In this document: positions 10,665 to 22,124 of the stretch, one piece after another
How positions within the stretch are numbered: the stretch's first letter is position 1
Layout of the letters: every line of letters begins with the position of its first letter
Assembly: GCA_015178975.1 (NCBI GenBank)
Contig: WHVD01000107.1
Coordinates: 1 to 64,000, forward strand
Direction: 5' to 3'
Length of the DNA stretch: 64,000 nucleotides
Origin: Hysterangium stoloniferum
Lineage: Eukaryota > Basidiomycota > Agaricomycetes > Hysterangiales > Hysterangiaceae
Position numbers and translations under genes: made by a program
Notes under the pieces: model-generated
Told to the model about the DNA's origin: nothing
Databases searched by the model: none
What the model saw: the letters and a program-made list of their open reading frames with translations, nothing else

Positions 10665-11214
10665 CAGGCAGGGTAAATAGGTGGGGCATTGTGTTGTGCT
10701 TAATGTTGGGGTGCTAGATTTGGGCTGGCGTAGGCTTCTGTCACTGTACAGCCATCAGCACCAGCTGCTTTTCCTCATGCACTTGCCGATTCTTTGTGAT
10801 TTGTAGAATATTGCTGGTAAAAGAATGAGGGGGTGGGTATTGGCAGTTCTGAATGGTGCCTGCAAGTTTTCGTGGATGCAATTGAGCATAGTGGAGAGAG
10901 AAATGGGATTGAAAGCTATGCAAGTGGCAGGTTAATATCAATGTTTTGGTTATTATTAAATAATAGTGAGCCTGTTGTTGATAGTTATCTGGATTAAATG
11001 AAGCCATAACTGATGTAAGCTCTGTAGTGTAGTTGTAGTGGTACTTTGTTCATGAATTTGTATTAGTAATCTCCCTTGGTCGCCCATTCAATTCCCGTTT
11101 TACATAATTATTATATTTACTATGTATTCCTCTCGGGCACCTAAAGTGGAAATGGGGTCTGTTTGAATGGGGTGTCCGAGAGACCCTCAGCCTTCTTTTT
11201 ATTGGACAGATAAT
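10665..11214. other. intergenic, no gene recognised
   Basis: AT-richer sequence with no transposon ends, repeats or recognisable protein segments. Confidence 0.4.
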
Positions 11215-11345
11215 ATGTGACCTGACCATGCCTGACCGGAGCCTGCTCCCTGGTCAGGCCTGCTCTAACTTGTCTCCCAAATCAGGCCTGATCCGGTGGT
11301 CGGCAAATCTGAGCATCTGACTGACCTGCTCAGGTCTGAGCAGAG
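11215..11345. repeat. CAGGCCTG-rich tract
   Basis: Repeated words such as CCTGACC, TCAGGCCTG, GACCTGCTCAGGTC; similar vocabulary to 8745-8895. It replaces the missing C-terminal half of the adjoining Tc1 transposase. Confidence 0.45.
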
Positions 11346-12205
11346 GTTTTCTATTTTTGACACCCCTGCCTTTTTCCACACCCACTTCCTACCATCTGAC
11401 CCCAGCCTATAGATTTTTGTCTCATCAGACCACACCACCTTCCAGTCCTCCACAGTCCAATTCTGATGTGCCAAAGCAAAGCCCATCCTCTCCTTCCTAT
11501 GCTTCTTAGACTTTTCTTCTTTACCACAGGCTTCATCCCAGCTGCCTTGAGTACACAATGCACTGTTTGAGGATGGAGTGACTGGTTGGTGATAGTTCAA
11601 AGTGCCTTTGTTGCATCTATAGCTGTGTCAGCCTTCCCAGAGTTGATAAGGCATCATGCAAAACAGATGTTGGCTGTAGAGAGTTTGGAAAGGTGACCAC
11701 CAGAGGCCTTAGAAAGGTGGGAATCATATTCAGAGTGAATTTTAGAGATAGTAGAAAAGCCATAGCCAGTAGAAAGTGAACTATATTTGGCAGAATAGCC
11801 AGCATCAAGTAGAGAAAGGATCTCATGCTGGGCAGTAGGGGAAAGGGGATGCATAGTTGGAATTAAGAGAATCTTAGCTGTGGGAGCCCTTTGACTTACA
11901 TATACTTTAGCACAACATGATCACATAACATGTTGAAAACCCATAAGCAAGTGCAAAAAACCAACATAGTACAGATTTTCATACAAGAGCCTGTCAGCAA
12001 CAAAAGGTATCCAATGAACCTTCTATATGAAAATATTCATATTGTTGCTATATATGGATATAACATAATGACATTATGTTATATCAAACTATGCATGATA
12101 GAGCACATTGACAAATATCTTGGTGATTTTTGCTATTTTATCTACTGAGGTATAAGATATGTAAGTTGAAACTGCAAAACATTGGATACATTTTGTGAGT
12201 CACTG
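11346..12205 (-). mobile_element. Tc1/mariner transposon remnant, 3' truncated
   Basis: Transposase pieces on the minus strand: an N-terminal helix-turn-helix segment (11854-11654, QHEILSLLDAGYSA) and the start of the catalytic core (11480-11350, WTVEDWKVVWSDETKI, where the Asp is the first catalytic residue, then RKWVWKKAG). Frameshifts separate the pieces, and the second Asp and Glu are lost where the CAGGCCTG tract begins. The right end reads GTGAGTCACTG followed by TA at 12206, matching the terminal CAGTGAC of the complete relative at 26542-28134. Dead copy. Confidence 0.8.
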
Positions 12206-13237
12206 TATGTATATATGTGCCTGGTGTGACCAGTGATCATTTAAGTAAAATAACTAGACTAACCCTAAGCAGGTATGACTGTAATTGCAAAAAAAGTGAA
12301 CAATAAAGCCAAAGCTCACATAGCCTTACACCACAATCTAAATTGATATCAACACAATATACATACATTATGCAATCAAAAGTGAATTCAAATGCCTAGT
12401 ATTTAAAATCATCATGCTAGTGGTGAAAATGGAGATAGTTTATCTAACCTTAGAGGCAATCAAATTGAATTGTAAATTGTAAATCCCATTATCTTCTATT
12501 GGGCAAAACTTTTTTGGCACACCTTTGGTTAGAAGGATAGCAAACAGCCTGGTTTTTCTGCTATCTGGCTTGCTTGTAGTCAGCCAGGCCTCATCCAAAA
12601 ATGGTTTCTGATGTTGTTCCGGACCACTTCTCACCCTGTTTTCCCCAGGCTGTCTTTACGAGTTCCCAAATCATTTTCTGGCCACATCATCAAGACATAT
12701 TCCATATTCTCAATGCACTGGCGCAGCTCACACTCTGATCTGTCTCCATACCACAAGATATTGCTCCACCAGTTTTCCACCCGATGCATCATGCAGTATT
12801 CAAGTAGTATAAATGGTGTCTCATTGTGGATAAATGATATTTACAATAATTCAAGACAAGGGGAATCAGGAGACTATTAATTTCATATTTGCTTAGTTTG
12901 TGGTGCTTCTACTCCTTCAAACAAATGTTAAAGATGACAGGGAAGAACAGACCTATACATCAGGTAGAAACGCTTCGGCTTGTAACTTATACATCTTTGT
13001 AGATTGATTCACCACTCATAACAGTGGGCTCTTTGTGCATCCCTTGTTCGACTAGATGACCGTTGTGCATGACTCTGTAGTCAAACGGGTAGAAATAAGG
13101 AGACGAATCACTCACAAAATAAGATCGGCAGTTTTGGTTAGGTATCCAAAGCGATGGATTACATAGACCTGCATAACACATAATGATCAGCGAGCTAACA
13201 CAGGGTACAGCTAATAAATGCCTGTAGTCTCCTGAAC
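12206..13237. other. intergenic with an unrecognised coding-like fragment
   Basis: On the minus strand, ~12795-12640 reads WWSNILWYGDRSECELRQC and then ENMEYVLMMWPEN, a protein-like stretch followed by stops; a further 64-codon frame lies at 12634-12440. The pieces may belong to one eroded gene or transposon, but I cannot name it. The rest (12881-13237) shows nothing. Confidence 0.25.
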
Positions 13238-13978
13238 TGTTAAGAGCTGAAAACTGACTAATGTCGGTGGCCGACAGGGACCGATCGGAAGGACCTGGCT
13301 TCAGCTTATGTGCTGCGCCCTCGCAAATATTCGTAGGGTGTCCTTGAATTTCGGATGGGCAAAGACTAATCCTAAGGAGTACCTTTCGGCGAGATGCCGA
13401 TCGGGACCAAAGGTTAAGTCAAGTGTTGGGCCCAGGGGGTCGGGACCGAGAGTGGACGAGCACACACGAAGGTGGATGAGGGGATTCTTAGTATGAGACT
13501 GTTACAGATGTAAGAGGGTATTCTGAGTCGATATTCTGATTGCCTAGTAACTACAACTACAGCAGGTTCATATACAAGTAGCAGGCGTCTATAAAATACT
13601 AATGGGGAGAAGGGCGGAAAACAGTATTAACAATAAGCTTGACTAGGAACAGGAAGTTTATGATTAGTTCGGGGGCTGAAGAGATAACCGAGAGCGGATT
13701 TACTGAAAAAGGAAATAGTTCAAGGACTACAAATATAGATAGACATATGTGAAACATAGGATAGAATGGATCATGAGAATAAAAGGGACATATCAAAAAT
13801 TTAACCAGATAGTATGAGTATATTTTGACGTGGGCGTAAACGGGGTTTGATCACCGTGAAAGCATACGTCAGCTTCAGGGGCCAATGGTCTCCGATGTGG
13901 TGACTTGAACAGTAACTCGAATCGTCGATAGGTGGCGATAACCTCGGGGACCGATAGGGTTGCGACACGGTCATAACA
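13238..13978 (-). repeat. solo LTR (Ty3/gypsy family) with perfect 5-bp TSD
   Basis: 741 bp, minus orientation, ends TGTTATGA...CTTAACA. Closely similar over its length to the LTR at 24086-24820 (735 bp, opposite orientation). It is flanked by TGAAC at 13233-13237 and TGAAC at 13979-13983, a perfect 5-bp target-site duplication. That is what remains after a full element recombines between its two LTRs. No internal element sequence is present. Confidence 0.93.
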
Positions 13979-14457
13979 TGAACAATTCATACTCCATCTA
14001 ACGAAGCACTAGGCTCATCTGCTGAAACGAGTTTAATATGCTTTTCAGCTGCATGATAGAATAGACAAGAACTAATAGGATCCACTGATGAGTAGGTACA
14101 ATGGTCATTGAGAAAGTGCACAACCTACAGGGCTAATTTTTGCCATTGACCCAAAGATAGATTTGTTTTCTCCATTTTCTCCTTCATCTTGTCTGTCCAG
14201 AATGCTCTACATGTATACTGTAAGATGATAAATATTGCTATAATACTGTGTCAAAACCATCTTTCATCTTTTCAGTGAAATCAATCAATCCTCCAAGGCG
14301 GGTGGCGGTTTCCAAAGAATTTTCATCCTCGTAAAATGGATCATAATCCTTATTATTATTGTGGCCAGGTCTATATCAAGGGAATCCACATGCCCAATAC
14401 ATATATAGTCTCAAATAGAGCGGGGATAGTAACTGAAGCTCTGGAACATAATAGCCA
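13979..14457. other. intergenic, no gene recognised
   Basis: Sequence between the solo LTR and the AT-rich coding block. No clear feature. Confidence 0.4.
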
Positions 14458-15297
14458 TTGGTCTGCTGGAACACCATACCTAAAAGCTCACAACTCATAG
14501 CTCTACAAAATATAATTCTAAATGAATCTATCATAGATATTTCTAAGAACATGATGGGTTTACAACAGTTTAATATAGAATGTGAGTTCTATAATGGAAT
14601 ATATAAGCTGCTAATGAGAAATGGAATAGTAGACTCCACTATGAGAATAGATACTTTTGATATAACTTATAAAGTAGGAAGAATATTACCAGTAAATATT
14701 TTTGACAAATCTCTATTTCCTATATCCTCATTTAACAATATGAAGAAAATAACATCAAGTTATAATGATAGGATACCTATGTGGTTTACACATGGTATCA
14801 AAAGAGAAAAAGAGAAGATATACTATATTCCAGAATATATGGAAAAGAATTCAGGATATCTGAGAATATCCTTGTTAAATCTGTTAAGAAGGATGTATCT
14901 AAAATATTAAATAAAATGAACATAAAAATAAGAAGTAAGTCTTATTCAAGATTTTTAAGTATTATCACAGTACAGCTACTGTACATAGCAATTATTGTCC
15001 ATATGTTAAAAAATGCTACAAAGATATAATAGATTTAATAGGAAAGAGAAGTGATAAAGAAGTGATAAAAGATTATATTATAGATTGTATAATAAATTTA
15101 ATGGAAGGCTTAGTAGTTGTAGATGATTTAGTCCTAACTAAACCTGTAAAACCCTTAGAAAAGTATAAAACAGAGAACTCTCCACAATATCTAATGGCAA
15201 AAAGACTTATGTTAGAAGGTCATGATTGGCAGTCTAAATTAGAATATATATTCATAGATAATGGAGAACGACTACAAGGTAAAAAAATGTTACTCTA
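14458..15297 (+). pseudogene. AT-rich eroded coding block, family unknown
   Basis: Three overlapping plus-strand frames (14458-14910, 14781-15029 and ~14870-15297) join into one protein-like sequence if two frameshifts (~14850 and ~14960) are allowed. The last part reads well: HSNYCPYVKKCYKDIIDLIG, then DYIIDCIINLMEGLVVVDDL and EGHDWQSKLEYIFIDNGE. Codons are strongly A/T-ending, unlike other genes here. It could derive from an AT-rich selfish element, a plasmid or a virus-like source, but no catalytic motif was found and I do not name it. Confidence 0.4.
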
Positions 15298-15702
15298 GAT
15301 GAAGTAGAGAAAAATAACCTATCTATAGATTATCCATATTATGCTACCAAATAATTGATTTCAGCAATAAAAGATCTTATGATTGTAACAAAATTAGAGG
15401 ATTTTTATATAGATGTTGTCAAGACTATCATTCTGTAATCCCATTGTCAAATGGGATCACTGGCAGTCACACAAGTTGACAGGACCACAGTGTATTGTCT
15501 AGAACTGAGACGGGATACAGGATGTTGCAGCATACGGTAAGGTAAGAGAAGGAAAACTACCTAGGCTATATATGCTGTGATCACATGCTAGAACAAAAGG
15601 AGTGGAACAAAAGAGTGGAACAAAAGTATTACTTTATATTTAACATATAAAATAGTATTTATATATCTAGATTAGCAATTTGGATGTCATAATGAAATTG
15701 GA

Positions 15703-15725
15703 TTGGACAAATTACATTTGTCCGA
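15703..15725. repeat. terminal hairpin of DIRS-like element
   Basis: GGACAAATTACATTTGTCC is a near-perfect palindrome; a sister copy at 47028-47050 has the same sequence (one change), followed in inverse orientation by the same element sequence. It probably marks the 5' end of the element. Confidence 0.5.
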
Positions 15726-18112
15726 GTTCTTTAGTGATCATAGGTCTCACCCAATGTCACTTCATGTGACAATCTTCCCTATTGTTCACTAACGCTTTTC
15801 CCCTTCTCTTTGTCTCTGTTCCTTCATCTCCCATCTCACAGGATGCTTGCAGCATCTGTGACAGTTCTTTTTCTTTCACGAGCACTGAACCTCTGAACTC
15901 AAAGGAGCAAGACCACTAGCGGGCCACTTCATTGGCCACACAATACTTCCGATATGGCACATTCCACTACTGGCTTCGATGGGTGGCCCATTTACTCGCA
16001 GAAGTAACAACAACTGGCAGCACTCCAAGCTCTTTTTGCCATGACTGCCCCAGCTAGTGATCCAAGACCCACTCAGCTTCACTCAATTTTATGCTGGTGT
16101 GCGCCAGTGTTCGCGCCACTTCAAGCCTACACGCCACCACACCCACGTCCTTGGTACTGAGCTTGGACAACATTTAAGTCACTCCTCTGTGATGAGTCCA
16201 CAGCACCCATTACTATCACCGGCCCACTTGTTCCCGGCTTCCCATTGGAGGATGTCTTTCCCTCCCAGGATGGCTCTCACTCATCCCAACCACCTCCTGA
16301 GCTTGGACAACAGTTAAGTCCACTCCTCTGTGATGAGTCTGCAGTACCCATTACTATCGCCAGCCCACTTGTTCCTGGCTTTCCATTAGAGGATGTCTTT
16401 CCCTCCCAAGATGGCTCTTGCTCATCCCAACCACCTCCCGATAGCTCTGGTCTATTGACTGACAGCTCTTCCCTGTCCCCCAAAGTTCACACATCCATTA
16501 TTTTACCTTGCAATGCCAAGCCACTGATCCTCTCCATCAAGTCAAAGGCACAACCATCTTGGACCTCTGCACTAGCATCATCCTCTGCTGATGGTGACTT
16601 CCTGCTTCCCCATGGTCACCTCTTCCCTCCTTGAGGGAATCCTCCACCATGCCCCAACTCCAATCCCTGTATCAATGCATGTCCAGGTGACACCTCTGCA
16701 CTGCCCCGTGTATCTTCTACCCTCAACCGCGATGCATGGGCCTTTTTCTTAGTGGACTATCTGGACCAACCATTTGTAGTCACTCTATTGCATGTCATTG
16801 ACCATGGCTGTGACATTGGCTTCGGAGGTGACAGGGCATGTAGCCAATCATGTCCTAATCTTCCTACAGCTTCTTTCTTTCCCGATGCAATTGCTTCCGA
16901 TATCAACCCAGCTTGAGCGTGGGTGACTCCAAGGTCCCTTGCTATCCCTGCCTTTACCTCATTTCCGCTCCTCACCACTGGGTGTTGCTGCACAAAAGCA
17001 TTCCAATAAACTTCGCCAGATCCATCATCTCTCTTGGCCTCATGGCTCCTCTGTCAATGATGGTATACCAGATTCTGAAGCACATATTAAGTATGATATG
17101 TTCAGACTGCCATCACTGATATCATTGAGTCTGGCCCTGGATCAATCATGCTCAAATTGGATCTTGAACAAGCCTTTTGCCACATTCCTATCTGACCAGC
17201 TGATTGGCCTCTACTGGGCTTCCATTGGGTAGGAAATTTTTATTATGAGCTTTTCCTTATGTTTGGTCTGCGTTCTGCTCCATATATGTATCTTCAACTT
17301 ATTTTTGGAGGGGGATCTTGCACCACCATCTTCCTACCTTCATTCAGCATTATTTGGATGATTTTTTGCAGATTTTCAGGCCACATACCCCACTTCCTCT
17401 TATCCATTCAGCTCTTGAATGGACCCGTGGCTTAGCAAATGCCCTTGGTCTCTATTTCCAAGAATCTAAAATTGAGGGGCTGTCAACCTGCCTCGAATAT
17501 TTAGGCATTGAACTTGACTCCATGGCTATGAAGGCTTGTCTACCCACAGGTAAACTGACATATCTGTCAAACCTTCTCATCAAATGGCAGGCCAAGATGC
17601 ATTGCACCCTGCATGAGTTACAGGAATTAACCGGTTTTCTTCAATTCTGCTCACAGATCATCCCTTTCTCCAAAGCCTTCATGTGCTCACTGTTCGATTT
17701 CACAATATTGTTCACCTCTCCTTTTGCTCACCGCCATCTTACTCGCCCTGCACATCGGGACATTACTTGGTGGGCCACTTGTCCCTGGTTGGAACGGGGT
17801 CCATTTCATCTCCCCTTCCCGAACTACACTCCACTATTACCAAGCTCTCCATCTGCTCATCTCCCACAATGGAACTCTTGCATCAATTCCTTTGGCTCGC
17901 ATCCCAGCTTGACTTCCTTTTTGAATCTGATTGGCTTCCTTCCAAAGATAATTCCATTGCTGATGCCGCCTCTTGCTTTGAATTCGCCCTCATGTTCTCC
18001 ATCACCCCCAACCTTAATCTCAAGGCCTCCCCCAAGGTTCTTTCTCTCAAGACGACCTACAACCTTACTGGGACTCACCCTATTGTTTTCATTGTCTCCT
18101 AACAACTCCTAA
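15726..18112 (+). mobile_element. DIRS-like retroelement (Gag-like region and RT), eroded
   Basis: A Pro/Ser-rich first region (16057-16634) contains two direct ~135-bp repeats encoding FPLEDVFPSQDGS-type segments. It is followed by a reverse transcriptase of the DIRS type: LKLDLEQAFCHIP with the motif-A Asp (~17145-17185), DWPLLGFHWVGNFYYELF, FGLRSAPY (~17260), then the catalytic HYLDDFLQIF (~17353-17382). Stops interrupt the frame, including TGA where IRPADW is expected. No tyrosine-recombinase module was found at the 3' end, so the copy is incomplete. A sister copy is split between 46.1-47.0 and 39.4-39.96 kb. Confidence 0.7.
17318..18112 (+). pseudogene. reverse transcriptase, C-terminal half (DIRS-like)
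   Basis: 264-codon open frame of the element above. It contains the YLDD catalytic box near its start, then the thumb-like region CLEYLGIELDSMAMKACLP and LHELQELTGFLQFCSQIIP, typical of DIRS-type polymerases, and a possible RNase H start near DITWWATCPW. The upstream palm (motif A) lies in other frames because of lesions between 16990 and 17310, so the protein cannot be made whole. Confidence 0.7.
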
Positions 18113-18577
18113 CAACATCAGGTCTTCATGGCCGCATTCACAGACCACTTCTCCCAGTCCTCCAGCCTTTCTAAGCTCTGCCCCATTTGGCCCATGCCTG
18201 CTGCCATGGATGCCTCTCTGTCATCTGTGGTCGCAGCCGGCTCCCGCTTTAGACCGCAACATGATGTTGTTCACCAGACCGGAGTGAGATAAAGAATGAA
18301 CAATTTGGATGCTTATAATATAAAGATTATCTTTAGAAAGGAAAAAGAGTTTTTTGGTAATACACTTAACAACGTAGAAGTATTAACAGGAAAAATTATT
18401 CGGGAAACATAAACGTAGAATATCTGGCAGGATGATTAGGAGAGCCAGGTAATATTTTCCAGACTTACCAGGGATACGGCTTTCAAGAGAACATATGCAA
18501 TATCACCTAGGGTATATGACCCGGGTTCCACAGTGTCCAAGTTACAGCGCGAACCTTCCGGAGTATCGCCCAAATTC
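18113..18577. other. intergenic, no gene recognised
   Basis: Runs from the end of the DIRS-like copy to an unrecognised frame. No repeats or motifs seen. Confidence 0.4.
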
Positions 18578-18859
18578 TCATAAGCCTTGGACCATTCTAC
18601 ACGATCCCGTAAATAAAGATAACAGTCTGGACCGGACGAGCGAATCTGTCACGATATAATTGGCAGACCTTTCACTCAGCATATTCAGTTTGTGGGTGCC
18701 CTCTAAAACTATATTTCTTAACGTTTGCGCCATGCGGAAATGTGGATTCGAGTCCCACTTGAAAAGGCTGTTAAGAATACAATTGCGATGAGGCGGTGGC
18801 AATACATATAAAAAGCGCCTACACATGTTTCTCTCCACAGTTACGAAGATACTGGTCAA
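18578..18859 (-). CDS. unrecognised small open frame
   Basis: 93 codons from an ATG at 18859, with mixed, protein-like composition (NSLFKWDSNPHFRMAQTLRN). It lies downstream of the kinase-like pseudogene on the same strand and could be an exon of an eroded gene. No motif recognised. Confidence 0.25.
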   Translation of the reverse strand: MTSIFVTVERNMCRRFLYVLPPPHRNCILNSLFKWDSNPHFRMAQTLRNIVLEGTHKLNMLSERSANYIVTDSLVRSRLLSLFTGSCRMVQGL

Positions 18860-19029
18860 AGCGGCTTTATAGAGCCCCAGTAGACAGATTGATATATTAT
18901 GAAGAATATATATCTATTTTATGCTAGTTAAATGCGTATTTGAAGGCATTTTGAGGTGTTCACGGCAGTCGCGACACCCTGGCTCAGCACTTTCCGCCCT
19001 GTTTGGTTCTGTGTCTCTTTCTTTTCTTT

Positions 19030-19172
19030 TCCCTCAGTCGTTTATACCCTTTATGCGACTGAGGTATGTTAATCAACTTATTGTCCCATATCTGTTACTC
19101 ATATTGTATCAGCTAGTTTTTGATAGGTACATAATAGACATTGGTCGTTTACACCCTTCGTGCGACTGAGCT
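19030..19172. repeat. paired stem-loop repeat, copy 1
   Basis: CCTCAGTCG...CGACTGAGG (stem 9 bp, ~19033-19065) is followed by a GTATG donor-like sequence, ~70 nt, a TAG-GTACATA acceptor-like sequence and a second degenerate stem-loop (~19141-19170). The same arrangement recurs at 21846-22005. Confidence 0.5.
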
Positions 19173-19844
19173 ATTTTTTGATAAGAGGCTAAAGTGAGCA
19201 AGATTTGAATATGCTGCAAATTCGAGAATAAATTAATCAGCCATGGCATCTCTCTCCATGCCACCTGTAAGATCTTGGTACTATGAATCAAGAAAACATT
19301 CATCCGAGTTCCACGATATCCCCAGTTGAACTTACCAGTTCCAAAACCAGTTTCTTGATACCGTTAGCTTTCGTATATTAGATTTCCGGTTAGGAATCAA
19401 GGATACTCCTCGACCGATGCGAAACAAGAAAGATAATCACTGTCTTCAACAGATTAGTATGGTGTCGAAAGGTAGGAGTATTCATATGATGGGATGATGA
19501 ACCGACTACGGACATATATTGGATACGCCCATTGGGTACTTGGGCAAGCCGCTGTAGTTATCAGAATATATAGCTTGGCTGATATGGGTGATGGCGACAA
19601 AAATACGGGTATGGGACAGAACTTCATGCGATTGCTGCGAAGCTGGACAGCTCATTCACACGTATAGTCTACCAGGGAGAGGTGGTCGGAATACCATGGT
19701 TTTTCATCTATTATGCCAGTTAACAGACCTCTCATCTACCAGCATATACGTTGTGCGTCTGGGCTCAACAATTTGTAAATGGTCCCACTTCCAAGGATGA
19801 GAACGAAGAACTTTGTCTTTCTCGTTGCTAGCATGATGCGTCAT
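19160..19844 (-). pseudogene. kinase-like paralogue, truncated
   Basis: A degraded duplicate of the first part of the gene at 20455-21429. The ATG at 19844 begins a matching sequence: HPWKWDHLQIVEPR against DPWKWRHLQIIESR. After a broken middle part, TKANGIKKLVLEL precedes a conserved GTAAGTTCAA donor, as in the intact gene, then a second-exon start with EFAAYSNLAH. Stops interrupt it and the catalytic half is missing. Confidence 0.6.
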
Positions 19845-20454
19845 GTGGAGGGATAGAATGCAAGTAAGGAATGCAACGATCGCTGTGGTGTCCGGTGATA
19901 CTAGGAATGTTGTATCTTTTAGAAAACGCGTTCATGCATGGACCCGTTATAAACTGATCTGTCTATTTGTATAGTTACACGGTATTGGCTTGGGGATTTC
20001 AAGCCTCTTCGCTACAACCGCACACCCGCATACCGAAACTCGCTATGAAACCACTTTCGCCACATATTGACACGAGACGACATTCTCTTCAACGAACCAT
20101 GGCATGTATCTGAACACCCTCTCGTGTGTTAGATGGAAGGCATTCACAAATTACTTACCTGCGAGCCAGTTATCCAAATCTGTAAGCTCCGCTTCCTACC
20201 ATTCACTTCTGATCAGATACTATAGAATTTGAGTTGAGAAACAGCCGAAAGAGCCTCAAAGTGTATTTGTCAAGTTACACAAGGATTAAGTTGAAGTTAT
20301 TTGTGGGCGTTAGGAACACTGCGTACTAGACTGAACATGTATCGACATCGTATAATGGGAAGAAAATAGTGAGAAAACAAAGCAGAAAAGGTGTATCATA
20401 GAATGTCCTCAACGGGGAGCAGCTGGAGATGACGTTAAATTGATAGCCTAATAC
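19845..20454. other. intergenic between the kinase-like paralogues
   Basis: 5' flank of the pseudogene and 3' flank of the kinase-like gene. Nothing else seen. Confidence 0.4.
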
Positions 20455-21429
20455 TCAAATGTCATGGTCTGATTGGTATTTATGATGTCGCAGCAACCGT
20501 CGCTGTTCGCGTGGCTGTTTTAGCACCGTTATACTATCAGAAGAAGTACCAGATCCAAATGGAAAGTAAACACTGACCAACCTATAATTCATGATCGACC
20601 AAATATGTGACATCTCGAGGGTAGAACGAAATATGATCCATTGGGAGTCCATCACTTCAGGGGGGAAAGTATGAGCACTTTCGAAGTCAATCTGAAACCT
20701 CGTTAGACTCTCGAATGTGCGTGAGTAATATGATTTTACCCAGATCGTTTTGCCATCAGGACGAACGAGTATGTTTAGCGTCCGGATGTCCTTATGAATT
20801 ATTCCAACGGAATGGATTCGATCTAGAGCCTCAATCACAACGGGAGCCATCTGAGGGGTATAATTCTCCGCAGAAAGGGGCACAGCATCTTCAATATACT
20901 CCAAAAGTAGGGCTCGAGGTGGCAGCTCATCTTCCCACATACTCGGGTGGCGTCTCACCTGAACCGCAGCACCATCCTGTAGCTCGGAAGCGAAATCGTA
21001 CCAGCCATAACAATGGGGCACCAGTCCCTCATCGCAGAAGCCATGATGAGTAAGATTCGAATATGCCACAAGCTCGAGAGCGAACCCATCAAGCCTGGTA
21101 TCCCTGTATCTGGCTCGAACCTGATACTATGAAAATTTTCATCTAAATTCCACGAACTTTCCACTTGAACTTACCAGTTTCAAAATGGCCAGTTTCTCGA
21201 TGCCGTTAACTTTCGTATGTACTTTCATTACTTGTGTGGTTTCCTTCGTTTCGTACTTCTCAACAACACTATACTCCAAGAAATCCAATTGTGGAATGCA
21301 GGAGAAAGAGGGACTCGTTAATACCCATGTGATCCACCTGGACTCAATAATTTGTAGATGCCTCCATTTCCAAGGATCAGAACGGAAAAAATCCTTGTCT
21401 TCCTCCTCGCTGCTAGCATCATTCATCAT
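20455..21429 (-). CDS. small protein-kinase-like protein, three exons
   Basis: Proposed exons (minus): 21429-21175, 21126-20740 and 20691-20455, separated by two 48-nt GT-AG introns, both phase 0. Kinase-like features: KLAILKL with a candidate ATP-binding Lys at the end of exon 1, ELVAYSNL and VPHCYGWYDF, LLEYIED (hinge-like), a catalytic loop HKDIRTLNILV (HxD...N) and IDFESA where DFG is expected. Glu for Gly in the metal-binding motif occurs in many small fungal kinase-like proteins; activity is uncertain. At about 240 residues it is shorter than a full kinase and lacks a clear C-lobe. An alternative third intron (~20581-20538) is possible. It probably gave rise to the broken copy at 19160-19844. 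Confidence 0.6.
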
Positions 21430-21845
21430 GCTGAGAGATAGAGTGCAAGTACGAAGTGCCAGCGTGACATGTAATGTAATATTCCCACGCTCTGAACAAT
21501 AAAACCACCTATTGGCAACAATTTTCAGGCGAATACATTTGTTAGATTTAGTGACTCGGCACAGTACAGGTTGTGTACCATTGTGGGTCCATAGTGCATG
21601 CTGGTGAAATTTGCATTCACTCGTTCATGTCTGTGTCTGTGTCTGAGCTCTCACACTTCTTGTGTTTCACATCCACCTCCCTTCTTCATTCTAACAGTTT
21701 ATGGGCCCCAGCTTGTTGTGAAATGAGGGCTTACGCATGCTCTAAGACGTAATACAATTGGGAGCCAGTGAGGAGCACGTGATTTATGGGTATCTCTGTC
21801 CCTTTTGTTCCGAAGTCCCATATAAATACACCCAAACTACCAAGA

Positions 21846-22005
21846 GCTACCTCAGTCGATTCCTATCTACCCGTCGACTGAGGTATGCTTTCTTTGTCTC
21901 TTACCGTCAGAACTAGATACTCATTACACTTAGATATAATTATTGTTATAGGTACATACTGAAATATTAGTCGATTCCTATCTACCCGTCGACTGAGATA
22001 TAATT
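21846..22005. repeat. paired stem-loop repeat, copy 2
   Basis: ACCTCAGTCGA...TCGACTGAGGT (stem 11 bp, loop ~14 nt, ~21849-21885), then GTATGC..., ~85 nt, TTATAG-GTACATA, then a second copy of the same loop TTCCTATCTACCCG with stem TAGTCGA/TCGACTGA (~21969-22000). The TTATAG context also recurs after the second hairpin. Confidence 0.55.
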
Positions 22006-22124
22006 ATTGTTATAGGGTCTCCATTGATAATACAGCTCTTACTAAATAACACCAAATTTACCACCAAACTTCTTCTTGTTAGCCCTATCACTTCACCACC
22101 CTGTAGCATCACTCTACCAGTACC

